Positions 34,849-43,324 of a stretch of 64,000 nucleotides of DNA are shown here, piece after piece. Source of the DNA: an uncultured Oscillospiraceae bacterium (GTDB lineage: Bacteria; Bacillota; Clostridia; Oscillospirales; Ruminococcaceae); the NCBI GenBank assembly GCA_910586535.1, contig CAJUHS010000002.1:124001-188000 (forward strand), given 5' to 3'. The translations under genes were made by a program, and so were the position numbers. Under the pieces are notes generated by a model. That model saw nothing but the letters and a program-made list of their open reading frames with translations. It searched no databases and was not told the DNA's origin. The first letter of the stretch is position 1, and the number at the start of each line of letters is the position of its first letter.

Positions 34849-34953
34849 AAATTCCGATTTATCGCGCAGTATTTTTATCTATCATTATAATATACAATAC
34901 AATAAATCAAGCTTTGGGTCACGCGTTATATTCCGCCAGATAAATAGGAATTT
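34849..34953. repeat. 105-bp repeat, copy between the 100-residue ORF and the GNAT gene
   Basis: Near-identical to 34353-34457. Its two ends form an imperfect inverted repeat: AAATTCCGATTTATCG at the left (34849-34864) matches the complement of 34938-34953 at 14 of 16 positions. The left half (to about 34898) recurs at 35579-35628 and the right half (from 34907) recurs, more diverged, at 33619-33660. Confidence 0.88.
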
Positions 34954-34964
34954 ATTAATTGCTT

Positions 34965-35546
34965 TCATTTGCGACAATACCGCATAAAAATCCTCTCATT
35001 AAAACCTTTTTGTTTACCGTGTTTTTCTGGAATACGCTTAAATTCCTTAAACCCGATACTCGTATAACATTTAATAGCGTTATTATTTATATCAGTAACA
35101 TCAAGCACAAAATCCTGATAATTTGTAAGCAGCATACTTTCTTGAAGCATAGTTGTAGCAATGCCTTGCTTACGGTGCTTTTTCCGTACTGCTACAAATT
35201 CTATGTATCCTGTTGTAATAGGATACTCAAGTTGCTTTTCAAATTCTTCTTTCAAAACGAAAGTACCAATAATTCCTTTAAAGAACCCAAAATGTTTCTG
35301 CAAAGATGCTTTTTCTGCTCTTGCGGCTCTGCCGTTGCAATCAGAAATTGCCAACACTCCCGCAATATTTCCCTTTATATCTGCCACATAAAATCTTTCC
35401 ATATTCAGTCCCGTTGCGATAGCCTCCGCCACTTTTTGATTATCTTTGCATAATATTGAAAAATCCTTTTCAAATCCTTCTGCAATACATAAAGCTACAT
35501 TATTACGGTCTGTTTCTTTTGCTTTCCTTATATTCACCATTTTCAT
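34965..35546 (-). CDS. GNAT-family N-acetyltransferase
   Basis: A 193-residue acetyltransferase. The acetyl-CoA-binding motif A reads VRKKHRKQGIATTMLQESM, preceded by the beta-strand YIEFVAV, and motif B contains NNNAIKCYTSIGFKEFKR-like positions. The acceptor is unknown. AAAGGA lies just before the ATG at 35546; an ATG at 35540 is also possible. It is the first unit of the repeat-bounded insert and has a strong promoter at 35617-35645. Confidence 0.85.
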   Translation of the reverse strand: MKMVNIRKAKETDRNNVALCIAEGFEKDFSILCKDNQKVAEAIATGLNMERFYVADIKGNIAGVLAISDCNGRAARAEKASLQKHFGFFKGIIGTFVLKEEFEKQLEYPITTGYIEFVAVRKKHRKQGIATTMLQESMLLTNYQDFVLDVTDINNNAIKCYTSIGFKEFKRIPEKHGKQKGFNERIFMRYCRK

Positions 35547-35578
35547 ATATCCTTTATAATTGTTTTAAACTATTCATC

Positions 35579-35645
35579 AAATCCCGATTTATCGAGCAGA
35601 ATCATTACCTATTCTTATAATACACAATCTTTCAGAATTTGTCAA
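35579..35645 (-). promoter_or_regulatory. Right outer half-repeat carrying the promoter of the GNAT gene
   Basis: Bases 35579-35628 match the left half of the 105-bp repeat at about 41 of 50 positions. On the minus strand TTGACA (35645-35640) and TATTAT (35622-35617) are 17 bases apart, close to consensus. The first transcribed part contains a small hairpin, CGAT-TT-ATCG, shared with repeat copy 34849-34953. Confidence 0.75.
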
Positions 35646-35661
35646 TATAAACGCAGAAAAT

Positions 35662-35692
35662 TTTTGCAGGATTTTTATACTCTCCTGCAAAA
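35662..35692 (-). terminator. Hairpin after ysxC, possible terminator
   Basis: A perfect 10-base-pair stem TTTTGCAGGA/TCCTGCAAAA (35662-35671 and 35683-35692), 64 bases after the ysxC stop. The following bases are A then T, so termination strength is uncertain. Confidence 0.55.
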
Positions 35693-35755
35693 CAAATCTA
35701 TTTAAAGCAAATTTTCTCTATTTGCCGCGGTAATTGTGAATATCTTAAATTACGC

Positions 35756-36349
35756 TCATTCATTTTCTGATAAAACGGCTTCTTCAATGACCGCACGTAT
35801 TTCCTCCGCACCCTCGCCTGTCACAGCGGAAAATTCTATCGTCTCGATACTGTCAAAGTATGGTATCTCTTTCGCAAAACCTGCCATGCGTTCTTCCCGC
35901 TGCCGTTTGGAGAGCTTGTCCGCCTTTGTAAAAATAATTACAAACGGCTGTTCCCGATCTATAAGAAAATTTATCATATGCAGATCGTCTGCGGAGGGCG
36001 GGTGACGCATATCAACAAGCTGCATGACAAGAGCTATATCCCTGTCGGAGGTCAGGTATCCCTCTATAAGCCCCGACCACCGCTGCTTGTCGCTTTTGGA
36101 AATCTTTGCATAGCCGTACCCAGGCAGATCCGCCAGATAAATGTCGTCTACAGAATAAAAATTTATAGTGGCCGTCTTGCCGGGAACAGAAGATACCCGC
36201 GCAAGATTTTTTCTGTTGAAAATTTTATTTATAAGAGAGGACTTCCCTACATTTGAACGTCCCGAAAAAGCAACCTCGGGTCTTTCGCACTCGGGTATCT
36301 GATCGAATCTGCCGTATGAAGCGTAAAACTCCGCTTTGTTAAAATTCAT
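35756..36349 (-). CDS. ysxC: Ribosome biogenesis GTP-binding protein YsxC/EngB
   Basis: A GTPase needed for late assembly of the 50S subunit. The 197-residue protein shows G1 GRSNVGKSSLINKI, G3 DLPGYGYAKI and G4 TKADKL, the EngB pattern, with normal length. It lies 53 bases downstream of lon, an order common in Bacteria (lon-ysxC). Confidence 0.95.
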   Translation of the reverse strand: MNFNKAEFYASYGRFDQIPECERPEVAFSGRSNVGKSSLINKIFNRKNLARVSSVPGKTATINFYSVDDIYLADLPGYGYAKISKSDKQRWSGLIEGYLTSDRDIALVMQLVDMRHPPSADDLHMINFLIDREQPFVIIFTKADKLSKRQREERMAGFAKEIPYFDSIETIEFSAVTGEGAEEIRAVIEEAVLSENE

Positions 36350-36402
36350 AAAATGCTGTTCCTTTCACTTGTCCTAAACGCATTAATTATTATATCCCCA
36401 AA

Positions 36403-38814
36403 TCATGAGCTTGCCACGCTGCGGTTTTCTCTGCTGTCACGGCTTTCGCTGTTCTCCGTACGTTTTGGCTTGATATATTTTGGCTCTGTTTTTTCGAGCA
36501 CGACCTCCAGAACATCGGATATCCTTTCGGCGTACACAAAATCAATATTTTCTTTTACCACCTTGTCTACTTCCTCTAAATCTCCCTTGTTGGCCGCAGG
36601 AATGATAACCGTTTTCATGCCAGCCTTATAGGCAGCCATTGTTTTTTCGCGCAGACCTCCAATAGGCAGTACCTTACCGTGAAGCGTGATCTCCCCCGTC
36701 ATTGCAACATCGTGACGGACGGGAATATTTGCCAGTGCAGACACCAAAGCCGTTGTCATAGTTACGCCCGCCGACGGACCGTCCTTAGGAGTAGCCCCCT
36801 CCGGCGCGTGGATATGAATATCCTTTTCCTTGTAGAAGTCGGAGGAAATGCCGTACTTGTCAGAAATTCCTCTGACATAGCTGACAGCGATTTTCGCGCT
36901 TTCTTTCATAACGTCTCCCAAAGAACCGGTAGTCTCGATAGTTCCCTTTCCATCGAATACGGAAACCTCCAGCGGCATAACAACGCCGCCTACGGACGTC
37001 CATGCAAGACCGTTTACCAGACCGATCTCGTTGCTCTTGGAATACTCGTCGTCAAGGTATTTTTTAGCTCCGAGGAACTGCTCAATATTCCTTTCACCGA
37101 TACGAACGGACTTCTTTTCACCGCTTACTATCAGCTTTGCGGACTTCCTGCACAGCTCGGCAATGCGGCGTTCAAGGGTTCTTACGCCCGCTTCTTTGGT
37201 ATAATTGTCTATAATGGTGTAAAGCGCGTCGTCGGAAAACTTCAGCATTACCGATTTCAAACCGTTTGCTTTAAGCTGCTTGGGAACAAGGTGCTCCTTT
37301 GCTATATGGAACTTTTCCTCACGGGTATAGCTTGTGATCTCGATAACATCCATACGGTCGAGCAGCGGAGGGTCAATAGTCTGAGTGGTGTTCGCAGTCG
37401 TTACAAAAAGCACGTTGCTTAAATCAAAGGGCACTTCAATATAGTGGTCGCGGAAAGTGCTGTTCTGCTCGCTGTCAAGGACTTCCAGAAGCGCGGAGGA
37501 AGGGTCTCCCCTCATATCGTGAGTGAGCTTGTCAATCTCGTCAAGAAGTATCAGCGGATTGTTGCTTCCCGCCAGCTTCATGGCATTTATTATCCTGCCG
37601 GGCATTGCTCCTATGTATGTCTTTCTGTGTCCGCGGATATCGGATTCGTCCCGAACGCCGCCAAGAGATACTCTTTGGTATTTCTTTCCGAGAGCGGAAG
37701 CAATTGATTTTCCAATAGAAGTCTTGCCCACGCCGGGAGGTCCCACCAGACAGATTATCTGTCCCTTGATATCTGGTTTAAGCTCTCTGACCGCAATGTT
37801 CTCTAAAATTCTTTCCTTGACCTTTTCGAGACCGTAGTGATCCTTATCGAGAGCAGCTTTGACCTTGTTTATATCGGTTCTGTCCTTTGTGGACTTATTC
37901 CACGGCAGCTCCAGAACGTTGTCAAGATAGTTGCGTATAACAAACGCTTCCTGAGACGACTGGGACATTCTGTTGAGCCTGTCTGCCTCTTTCAGAAGCT
38001 TAGTCCTTATTTCTTCCGAAAGGTCGAGCTTCATTATAGCTTCGGTGTACTCGTCTATCTCGTCCTGATACTCCTCGTCCTCACCAAGCTGGCTCGCTAT
38101 AGCTTTCATCTGCTCGCGCAAATAATACTCACGCTGGCTGTTGTCTATCTGATCGCGTACCCGCGCCTGTATGTGTCGTTCTATGTCCAGTACTTCGACC
38201 TCGCGGGATATCATTGCCAAAAGCATACCAAGGCGCGAAATTACGTGACTTTCCTCAAGAAGCATTTCTTTATCTTCAACTGCTAAAGGAATGTTGAATA
38301 CCAGCGTTTCAAAAACCTTGAACGGGTCTTTTTCGTCCATTATTGAAGAAACAAGCTCCTTTGGCATTCTTGGCATAAGCATTGAGTACTGATAGAAAGA
38401 TTGCTTTATCGCACGAATAACAGCCTCGATTTCTATCTCGTCCGTACGAAGCCTGGTTATCTCGGGAAACGGTTTTACCTCCGCAACAAGATATGGCTCG
38501 CTCTGAACAATATCAATCAGCTTTGCCCTGTATTTTCCTTCCACAAGAACACGGGTGATACCGTCCGCACCTTTAAGAGTCTGCCTTATCTCAGCAACAA
38601 CTCCTACCTGATACAGATCTTTAACTGACGGTTCTTCCACTGCGTCGTCCCTTTGGGTAGCAAGAAAAATCATTTTGTCGTTTTTCAGAGCCGCTTTGAG
38701 CGCGGACTCCGACTTTTCCCGTGATACGTCAAAGTGCATAACTATATTGGGGAAAACGACCACGCCTCTCATAGCCAGAGCCGGCACAGCAGTTTTCTCA
38801 AGCTTTGTCCTCAT
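36403..38814 (-). CDS. lon: ATP-dependent protease La
   Basis: A cytoplasmic AAA+ protease that degrades damaged and regulatory proteins. The 803 residues contain the N-terminal LON substrate-binding domain (about 1-200), the ATPase module with Walker A LVGPPGVGKTSIGKS and the Walker B segment LILLDEIDKL, and the C-terminal serine-lysine protease domain with the catalytic serine in KDGPSAGVTMT. The start follows CAGGAGG. It has a strong promoter at 38950-38978 and a long structured leader. No CIRCE or CtsR box was recognised. Confidence 0.97.
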   Translation of the reverse strand: MRTKLEKTAVPALAMRGVVVFPNIVMHFDVSREKSESALKAALKNDKMIFLATQRDDAVEEPSVKDLYQVGVVAEIRQTLKGADGITRVLVEGKYRAKLIDIVQSEPYLVAEVKPFPEITRLRTDEIEIEAVIRAIKQSFYQYSMLMPRMPKELVSSIMDEKDPFKVFETLVFNIPLAVEDKEMLLEESHVISRLGMLLAMISREVEVLDIERHIQARVRDQIDNSQREYYLREQMKAIASQLGEDEEYQDEIDEYTEAIMKLDLSEEIRTKLLKEADRLNRMSQSSQEAFVIRNYLDNVLELPWNKSTKDRTDINKVKAALDKDHYGLEKVKERILENIAVRELKPDIKGQIICLVGPPGVGKTSIGKSIASALGKKYQRVSLGGVRDESDIRGHRKTYIGAMPGRIINAMKLAGSNNPLILLDEIDKLTHDMRGDPSSALLEVLDSEQNSTFRDHYIEVPFDLSNVLFVTTANTTQTIDPPLLDRMDVIEITSYTREEKFHIAKEHLVPKQLKANGLKSVMLKFSDDALYTIIDNYTKEAGVRTLERRIAELCRKSAKLIVSGEKKSVRIGERNIEQFLGAKKYLDDEYSKSNEIGLVNGLAWTSVGGVVMPLEVSVFDGKGTIETTGSLGDVMKESAKIAVSYVRGISDKYGISSDFYKEKDIHIHAPEGATPKDGPSAGVTMTTALVSALANIPVRHDVAMTGEITLHGKVLPIGGLREKTMAAYKAGMKTVIIPAANKGDLEEVDKVVKENIDFVYAERISDVLEVVLEKTEPKYIKPKRTENSESRDSRENRSVASS

Positions 38815-38861
38815 AATAACCTCCTGCGTCGAAAAATCGACATAAATTATCGCTTCCGATA

Positions 38862-38928
38862 TGCATAAAAACCAAGCAAGCTCCTGCCTTTATATATCGC
38901 GCTGATTTTTAAGCTGCGTTTTTATGCA
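38862..38928 (-). promoter_or_regulatory. Structured 5' leader of lon
   Basis: The transcribed leader contains a perfect 11-base inverted repeat TGCATAAAAAC/GTTTTTATGCA (38862-38872 and 38918-38928) enclosing a 45-base loop, and a second small hairpin GTCGA-TCGAC closer to the ribosome binding site. A regulatory role (for example temperature-dependent folding) is possible but unproven. Confidence 0.5.
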
Positions 38929-38949
38929 AATTAGAATAGTACATTATCT

Positions 38950-38978
38950 ATTATATATTATATCTTCGAATTTTTCAA
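38950..38978 (-). promoter_or_regulatory. Promoter of lon
   Basis: On the minus strand TTGAAA (38978-38973) and a perfect TATAAT (38955-38950) are separated by 17 bases, giving a leader of about 130 bases. Confidence 0.72.
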
Positions 38979-39058
38979 GTAACAATTTAAGATAACAAAT
39001 TTAGTATTTATCGTCTCCGCAAAAAAAATATGAATAATAACATACAATAAATTAACTG

Positions 39059-39160
39059 AAAATGCGCTTTCTGATACAGAATCCATATTCGGAGGCGGCA
39101 GCAAGACGCGGCTGCCAACTCTCCAAACATAAATCTAAATGAAATCAAAAAGCGCATTTT
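39059..39160. repeat. Palindromic element between clpX and lon
   Basis: A 102-base element whose ends are 17-base inverted repeats (AAAATGCGCTTTCTGAT at the left, 16 of 17 bases matching at the right). Inside are a second hairpin, GGCAGC/GCTGCC (39097-39102 and 39111-39116), and an outer GGAG/CTCC pair. It could act as the terminator of clpX, as its right arm begins six bases after the clpX stop, or be a small MITE-like or structured RNA element. The rest of 38979-39058 contains no gene. Confidence 0.6.
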
Positions 39161-39165
39161 TTGTT

Positions 39166-40437
39166 TTACTTTTTTAAAATTTTCTTTTTTCCGATTTTAG
39201 CCAAAGGCTTCACATTTTCAGTAACGCAGTCCTCTGTAACGGTTAGACCGCAAACTTCATTATCGGAGGGCAGGTCAAACATCGGCTGCTGTAAAATTTT
39301 CTCAACAATTGAACGCAAGCCGCGTGCTCCCGTTTTCTGGTCGATCGCTTTTTTTGCTATCGCTTTTAACGCCTCGGATTCAAAGTTAAGCTCAATACCG
39401 TCAAGCTCAAACAATTTTTTATACTGTTTCACAAGCGAGTTTTTCGGTTCTGTAAGGATTCTTGTCAGCATATGCTCGTCAAGTTCGTCAAGAACCGTTA
39501 TTACAGGCATACGTCCCACAAGCTCGGGAATCATTCCATATTTGACAAAATCCTGGTGTATAACTTCCTTGTAGATACCGCTTGACTTTTCAGCTCTTGT
39601 TTTAATATCAGCTCCAAATCCCAGAGACGACGATTCAGTACGCTTCTGAATGATCCTATCAAGTCCGTCAAAAGCTCCGCCGCAGATAAACAGGATATTT
39701 TTAGTATCAACATGGACAAACTCCTGATTGGGGTGTTTTCTTCCGCCCTGCGGAGGAACGTTTGAAACCGTTCCCTCAACTATCTTGAGAAGCGCCTGCT
39801 GAACGCCCTCGCCGCTGACATCCCTTGTAATGGAGGTGTTCTCGGATTTTCTTGCGATCTTATCAATTTCATCAATATAGATAATTCCCCGCTGAGCAGC
39901 TTCAACGTTGAAATCTGCAGCCTGAAGAAGCCTTACAAGAACGTTTTCAACGTCATCGCCCACATATCCGGCCTCGGTAAGCGTAGTAGCATCCGCAATA
40001 GCGAAAGGAACCTGCAAAATTTTTGCAAGAGTCTGGGCAAGGATAGTTTTTCCGACGCCCGTAGGTCCGACAAGAATAACGTTGCTCTTCTGGAGCTCAA
40101 CATCGTCAGTATCCATTTGGCTGTTTATGCGCTTATAGTGATTGTAAACCGCAACGGAAAGCGCGATCTTCGCTTCGTCCTGACCTATAACATATTCGTC
40201 AAGATATTTTTTTATCTCCGCTGGCTTCATCAATTTAACAGGCTTAAGCGGCTGCGGTTTGACGTTCCGGTTTTCGGCATAGCCGGGAACCAAATCGTTT
40301 GCAACAAGCATTTCATAGCAATAAGTCACGCAATTATCACAAATATTGCACGCGCCTGCCGAAAACATATTCAAAACCTTGCTTTCGGGATTGCCGCAGA
40401 AGCTGCATCTTTTCATACTTCTATCATTTCCGGCCAT
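39166..40437 (-). CDS. clpX: ATP-dependent Clp protease ATP-binding subunit ClpX
   Basis: The AAA+ unfoldase that feeds substrates to ClpP. The 423-residue protein has the N-terminal zinc-binding domain with four cysteines (CSFCGNPES and CNICDNCV), Walker A GPTGVGKTILAQTL, Walker B IIYIDEIDKI and the C-terminal small domain. It lies 16 bases downstream of clpP on the same transcript, the usual order. Confidence 0.97.
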   Translation of the reverse strand: MAGNDRSMKRCSFCGNPESKVLNMFSAGACNICDNCVTYCYEMLVANDLVPGYAENRNVKPQPLKPVKLMKPAEIKKYLDEYVIGQDEAKIALSVAVYNHYKRINSQMDTDDVELQKSNVILVGPTGVGKTILAQTLAKILQVPFAIADATTLTEAGYVGDDVENVLVRLLQAADFNVEAAQRGIIYIDEIDKIARKSENTSITRDVSGEGVQQALLKIVEGTVSNVPPQGGRKHPNQEFVHVDTKNILFICGGAFDGLDRIIQKRTESSSLGFGADIKTRAEKSSGIYKEVIHQDFVKYGMIPELVGRMPVITVLDELDEHMLTRILTEPKNSLVKQYKKLFELDGIELNFESEALKAIAKKAIDQKTGARGLRSIVEKILQQPMFDLPSDNEVCGLTVTEDCVTENVKPLAKIGKKKILKK

Positions 40438-40453
40438 AAATTAAACTCCAAAC

Positions 40454-41041
40454 TTATCTTGTAAAAATAACTTTGTCAACCAAACCGTACTCGGCAGCCT
40501 CTGCTGCGCTCATAAAATTATCGCGCTCCGTATCCTCTCGGATAGTTTCGATAGGCTTGCCCGTGTTCTGAGCAATAATACGGTTCAGATTTTCTCTTGT
40601 TCTGACCAGATGGTCGGAACGTATTTTTATATCGGTACACTGACCCGACAGTCCTCCCGAAATCAAAGGCTGATGGATCATTATTTCAGCATTCGGAAGT
40701 GCAAGTCTCTTGCCCTTTGCTCCCGATGAAAGCAGAAATGCTCCCATGGAAGCGGCCAAACCTATACATATCGTAGATACATCGCATTTGATATACTGCA
40801 TCGTATCATAAATCGCCATACCGGCAGTAACAGAACCTCCGGGGCTGTTGATATAGAGACAGATATCCTTTTCAGGATCCTGACTTTCCAAATACAAAAG
40901 CTGAGAAACCACCAGGCTTGCCGAAGTATCGTTTACCTCTTCGGAAAGCATAACGATCCTGTCCTCCAGAAGCATTGAAAAAATGTCCTGGGAACGCTCT
41001 CCCCGTCCTGTCTGTCTGACAACGTAAGGTACTAAGCTCAT
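40454..41041 (-). CDS. clpP: ATP-dependent Clp protease proteolytic subunit
   Basis: A 195-residue serine protease that forms the barrel of the Clp complex. The catalytic serine is in GLAASMGAFLLSSGAKGKR and the histidine in EIMIHQPL; the later aspartate lies in TERDNFM. The ribosome binding site is GAGG, close to the start, and directly upstream is a possible pseudoknot. It is 146 bases after tig, and the group tig-clpP-clpX is a standard protein-quality operon. Confidence 0.97.
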   Translation of the reverse strand: MSLVPYVVRQTGRGERSQDIFSMLLEDRIVMLSEEVNDTSASLVVSQLLYLESQDPEKDICLYINSPGGSVTAGMAIYDTMQYIKCDVSTICIGLAASMGAFLLSSGAKGKRLALPNAEIMIHQPLISGGLSGQCTDIKIRSDHLVRTRENLNRIIAQNTGKPIETIREDTERDNFMSAAEAAEYGLVDKVIFTR

Positions 41042-41055
41042 AAAAACCTCGATTC

Positions 41056-41108
41056 TCCGCAGAAGTATCTACGCAAGCAAACCATCCTTCTGCGGAAAGA
41101 TGGTTTGC
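41056..41108 (-). promoter_or_regulatory. Possible H-type pseudoknot in the clpP leader
   Basis: In the minus-strand RNA, GCAAACCATC (41108-41099) pairs with GATGGTTTGC (41086-41077) as a perfect 10-bp stem. The loop between them contains TCCGCAGAAG (41096-41087), which is exactly complementary to CTTCTGCGGA (41065-41056) further on. Both stems can form at once as an H-type pseudoknot whose end lies about ten bases before the clpP Shine-Dalgarno sequence. It may control clpP translation or stabilise the RNA. Confidence 0.6.
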
Positions 41109-41186
41109 GCTTCAGCTATTGGGTACACAGCTGCACAACATTTTATTATCAGCAAACTGTTCTGCGCTTACTGAGAGATAAAAAAC

Positions 41187-42470
41187 TCAGCCGTTGATCT
41201 TTGCGGAATCAAGAACAATTTTGCTTGCTTCCGCAACCTTGAGATCTTCCTTGACAGCCTTAACGCTTACTACGGACTTGACCTTTTCAACGGTAAGATT
41301 GTACTGCTCAGCCATTTTGGAAATTTCCTCCTCAGCCTTTTCATCGGATATCTCAACATTTTCAAGTACAGCGATCTTCTCAAGAGCAAGTCTTACCTTG
41401 ACCTGATTTTTAGCCTGATCCTCAAAAGTCTTTCTGAAAGCTGCCATATCCATATTTGTATAAGTCAGGTACATTTCCATATTAAGGCCCTGCTGTGAAA
41501 GACGCATCTCAAAGTCTCTGACCATCTCGTCAATCTTATTTTCAAACATAATCTGCGGGATATCAGCCGTCATCTTTTCGATAAGAGATTCAAAAATCTT
41601 GTTTTCAGCTTCCATTTCGGCATTCTTGGCAGAACGCTCTTCAAGCTTTGTTCTCATGTCATTTTTAAGCTCGTCAATAGTTTCAAACTCGGTAGCATCC
41701 TTAACAAACTCATCGTCAAGATCAGGAAGCTCCTTAGCCTTGATCTCATTAAGCTTGATCTTGAATTCACAAAGCTGACCTGCGATATCTTCCATCTGAT
41801 AGTTTTCGGGGAATGTTACATTAATAGTAAACTCATCTCCGGTGCTTTTGCCAACGATCTGATCCTCAAATCCCGGAATAAAAGTTCCCGAACCGAGAGC
41901 AAGCTCATAATTTTCGTCCTTGCCGCCTTCAAAAGGAACTCCGTCTTTAAAACCTTCAAAGTCGATAACGGCAATATCTCCGTTTTCAGCGGGTCTTCCC
42001 TCAACTGTAACGAGACGTCCGTTTCTTTCTCTGAGAGCCTGAAGCTGCTTATCAATATCCTCGTCTGTAACAGCATTGACAGTTTTTTCAACTTCTATAC
42101 CTTTATAACCGGAAATTTCAACCTCTGGCTTTACGGTAACGGTAACTTTAAATTTTACGCCGTCCTCTTTGTTTACAGAATCAACAGCAATTTCGGGAGC
42201 TGCGATCAGGTCGTAATCCTCATCTTCAAGAACTTTAGTTATATCGGTTCTTACCAAAGCGTTTACAGCATCCTCATAAAAAACGTTTTCTCCGTAAAGC
42301 TGCTCAATCATTTTTCTTGGAGCCTTGCCTTTTCTGAATCCATTGATATTGATCTTTCCTCTGGCTTTCAGATATGCGCTCTGGAGCGCCTTTTCAAAAC
42401 CCTCGGCATCTACGCCGATAACAAGCTCATATTTTGTAGCATCAATTTTATTTGTTGAAACCAAACCCAT
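41187..42470 (-). CDS. tig: Trigger factor chaperone
   Basis: A ribosome-associated chaperone with prolyl isomerase activity. The 427-residue protein has the N-terminal ribosome-binding domain with the signature GFRKGKAPRKMIEQLYG, the FKBP-type domain at about residues 150-245 (ENGDIAVIDFEGFKDGVPF), and the long helical C-terminal arms. The start follows TTGGAGG. A GC-rich structured leader lies at about 42490-42560. It heads the tig-clpP-clpX run. Confidence 0.97.
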   Translation of the reverse strand: MGLVSTNKIDATKYELVIGVDAEGFEKALQSAYLKARGKININGFRKGKAPRKMIEQLYGENVFYEDAVNALVRTDITKVLEDEDYDLIAAPEIAVDSVNKEDGVKFKVTVTVKPEVEISGYKGIEVEKTVNAVTDEDIDKQLQALRERNGRLVTVEGRPAENGDIAVIDFEGFKDGVPFEGGKDENYELALGSGTFIPGFEDQIVGKSTGDEFTINVTFPENYQMEDIAGQLCEFKIKLNEIKAKELPDLDDEFVKDATEFETIDELKNDMRTKLEERSAKNAEMEAENKIFESLIEKMTADIPQIMFENKIDEMVRDFEMRLSQQGLNMEMYLTYTNMDMAAFRKTFEDQAKNQVKVRLALEKIAVLENVEISDEKAEEEISKMAEQYNLTVEKVKSVVSVKAVKEDLKVAEASKIVLDSAKING

Positions 42471-42622
42471 TTGTAACGTCCTCCAATATTAAATTGGCTC
42501 CGCCGCAAGACACGCTTCCGTAAAGCGGCAGAACCGCCGAAGCCTTAAAACACGCTTATTATTATAACATATTTAAAATAATTTTACCATAGATAATGAG
42601 ACATTTCGCCATTTTATACAAT

Positions 42623-43309
42623 TTATACCACCAACTCAGGGCAAAATTGCACAAAATCGCACGATACCAAATGAAAATTTATACCGTCACGCTCTCCGCA
42701 AACCGCGTTTTTATGAGATCGGCCGTGAAGATGTCCGTAATAGCACTCCTTCACACCATATTTGAACATCACGTCAAGTATGTCGTAATTGCTCTCGTTG
42801 CCGTAAACAGGGGGGTAATGCAGAAACACAATTGGCTCAAGCTTTTCTTTTAAAGCCGACTGAATAGAGACCTCCAGTCTTTGAGCTTCCCTTGCCAGTA
42901 CCTTGGCGTCTGCGGGAACTTCTGTCTCATTTATCCAGCCGCGAGTACCGCAAATCCCGTATTTTCCATATGGATAATGATTATTGTGCAGAAATTTTAT
43001 ACTGTCAAAACCGTTTTCCTCAATAAATTTATTAAGCTTTGACAGCGTAGACCACCAATAGTCGTGATTTCCCTTAGAAATAATCTTTCGACCGTTTAAA
43101 GCGTTGATAAAACTAAAATCAGCTCTTGCCTCGTCTAAGTTCATGCCCCAGGAGATATCCCCTGGGATAACGACCAGATCGTTATCCGAAACCGTTTTAT
43201 TCCAGTTTTCAGCAAGCTTTTCAACATGGCTGTCCCAGCCGCCGAAAATATCCATAGGCTTATCCACAGAAAGGGACAAATGCAGATCGGCTATTGCAAA
43301 TAAAGACAT
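42623..43309 (-). CDS. Metallophosphoesterase
   Basis: A 228-residue calcineurin-like phosphoesterase. The metal-binding motifs are complete: AIADLHLSL (D-x-H) at the start, VIPGDISWG, SKGNHDYWW (GNHD), FLHYPP and YGHLHGRSH. The family includes phosphatases and nucleases with varied substrates, so the substrate is unknown. It follows thrC by 15 bases and is probably the last gene of the rplS-to-thrC transcript. Confidence 0.88.
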   Translation of the reverse strand: MSLFAIADLHLSLSVDKPMDIFGGWDSHVEKLAENWNKTVSDNDLVVIPGDISWGMNLDEARADFSFINALNGRKIISKGNHDYWWSTLSKLNKFIEENGFDSIKFLHNNHYPYGKYGICGTRGWINETEVPADAKVLAREAQRLEVSIQSALKEKLEPIVFLHYPPVYGNESNYDILDVMFKYGVKECYYGHLHGRSHKNAVCGERDGINFHLVSCDFVQFCPELVV

Positions 43310-43324
43310 TGCATCACCTGCAAT

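Noticed and set aside
34353..34953. Integron attC sites
   Set aside because: The repeats are palindromic and gene-bounding, but no GTTRRRY and RYYYAAC core pair could be placed, and no integrase gene is in the window, so the cassette idea is kept without the integron label.
34353..34953. CRISPR array
   Set aside because: Only two full repeats, each 105 bases, separated by genes and not by uniform spacers.
36679..37422. Long plus-strand frame antisense to lon
   Set aside because: lon is unmistakable on the minus strand, and the antisense frame has no start signals or recognisable motifs.
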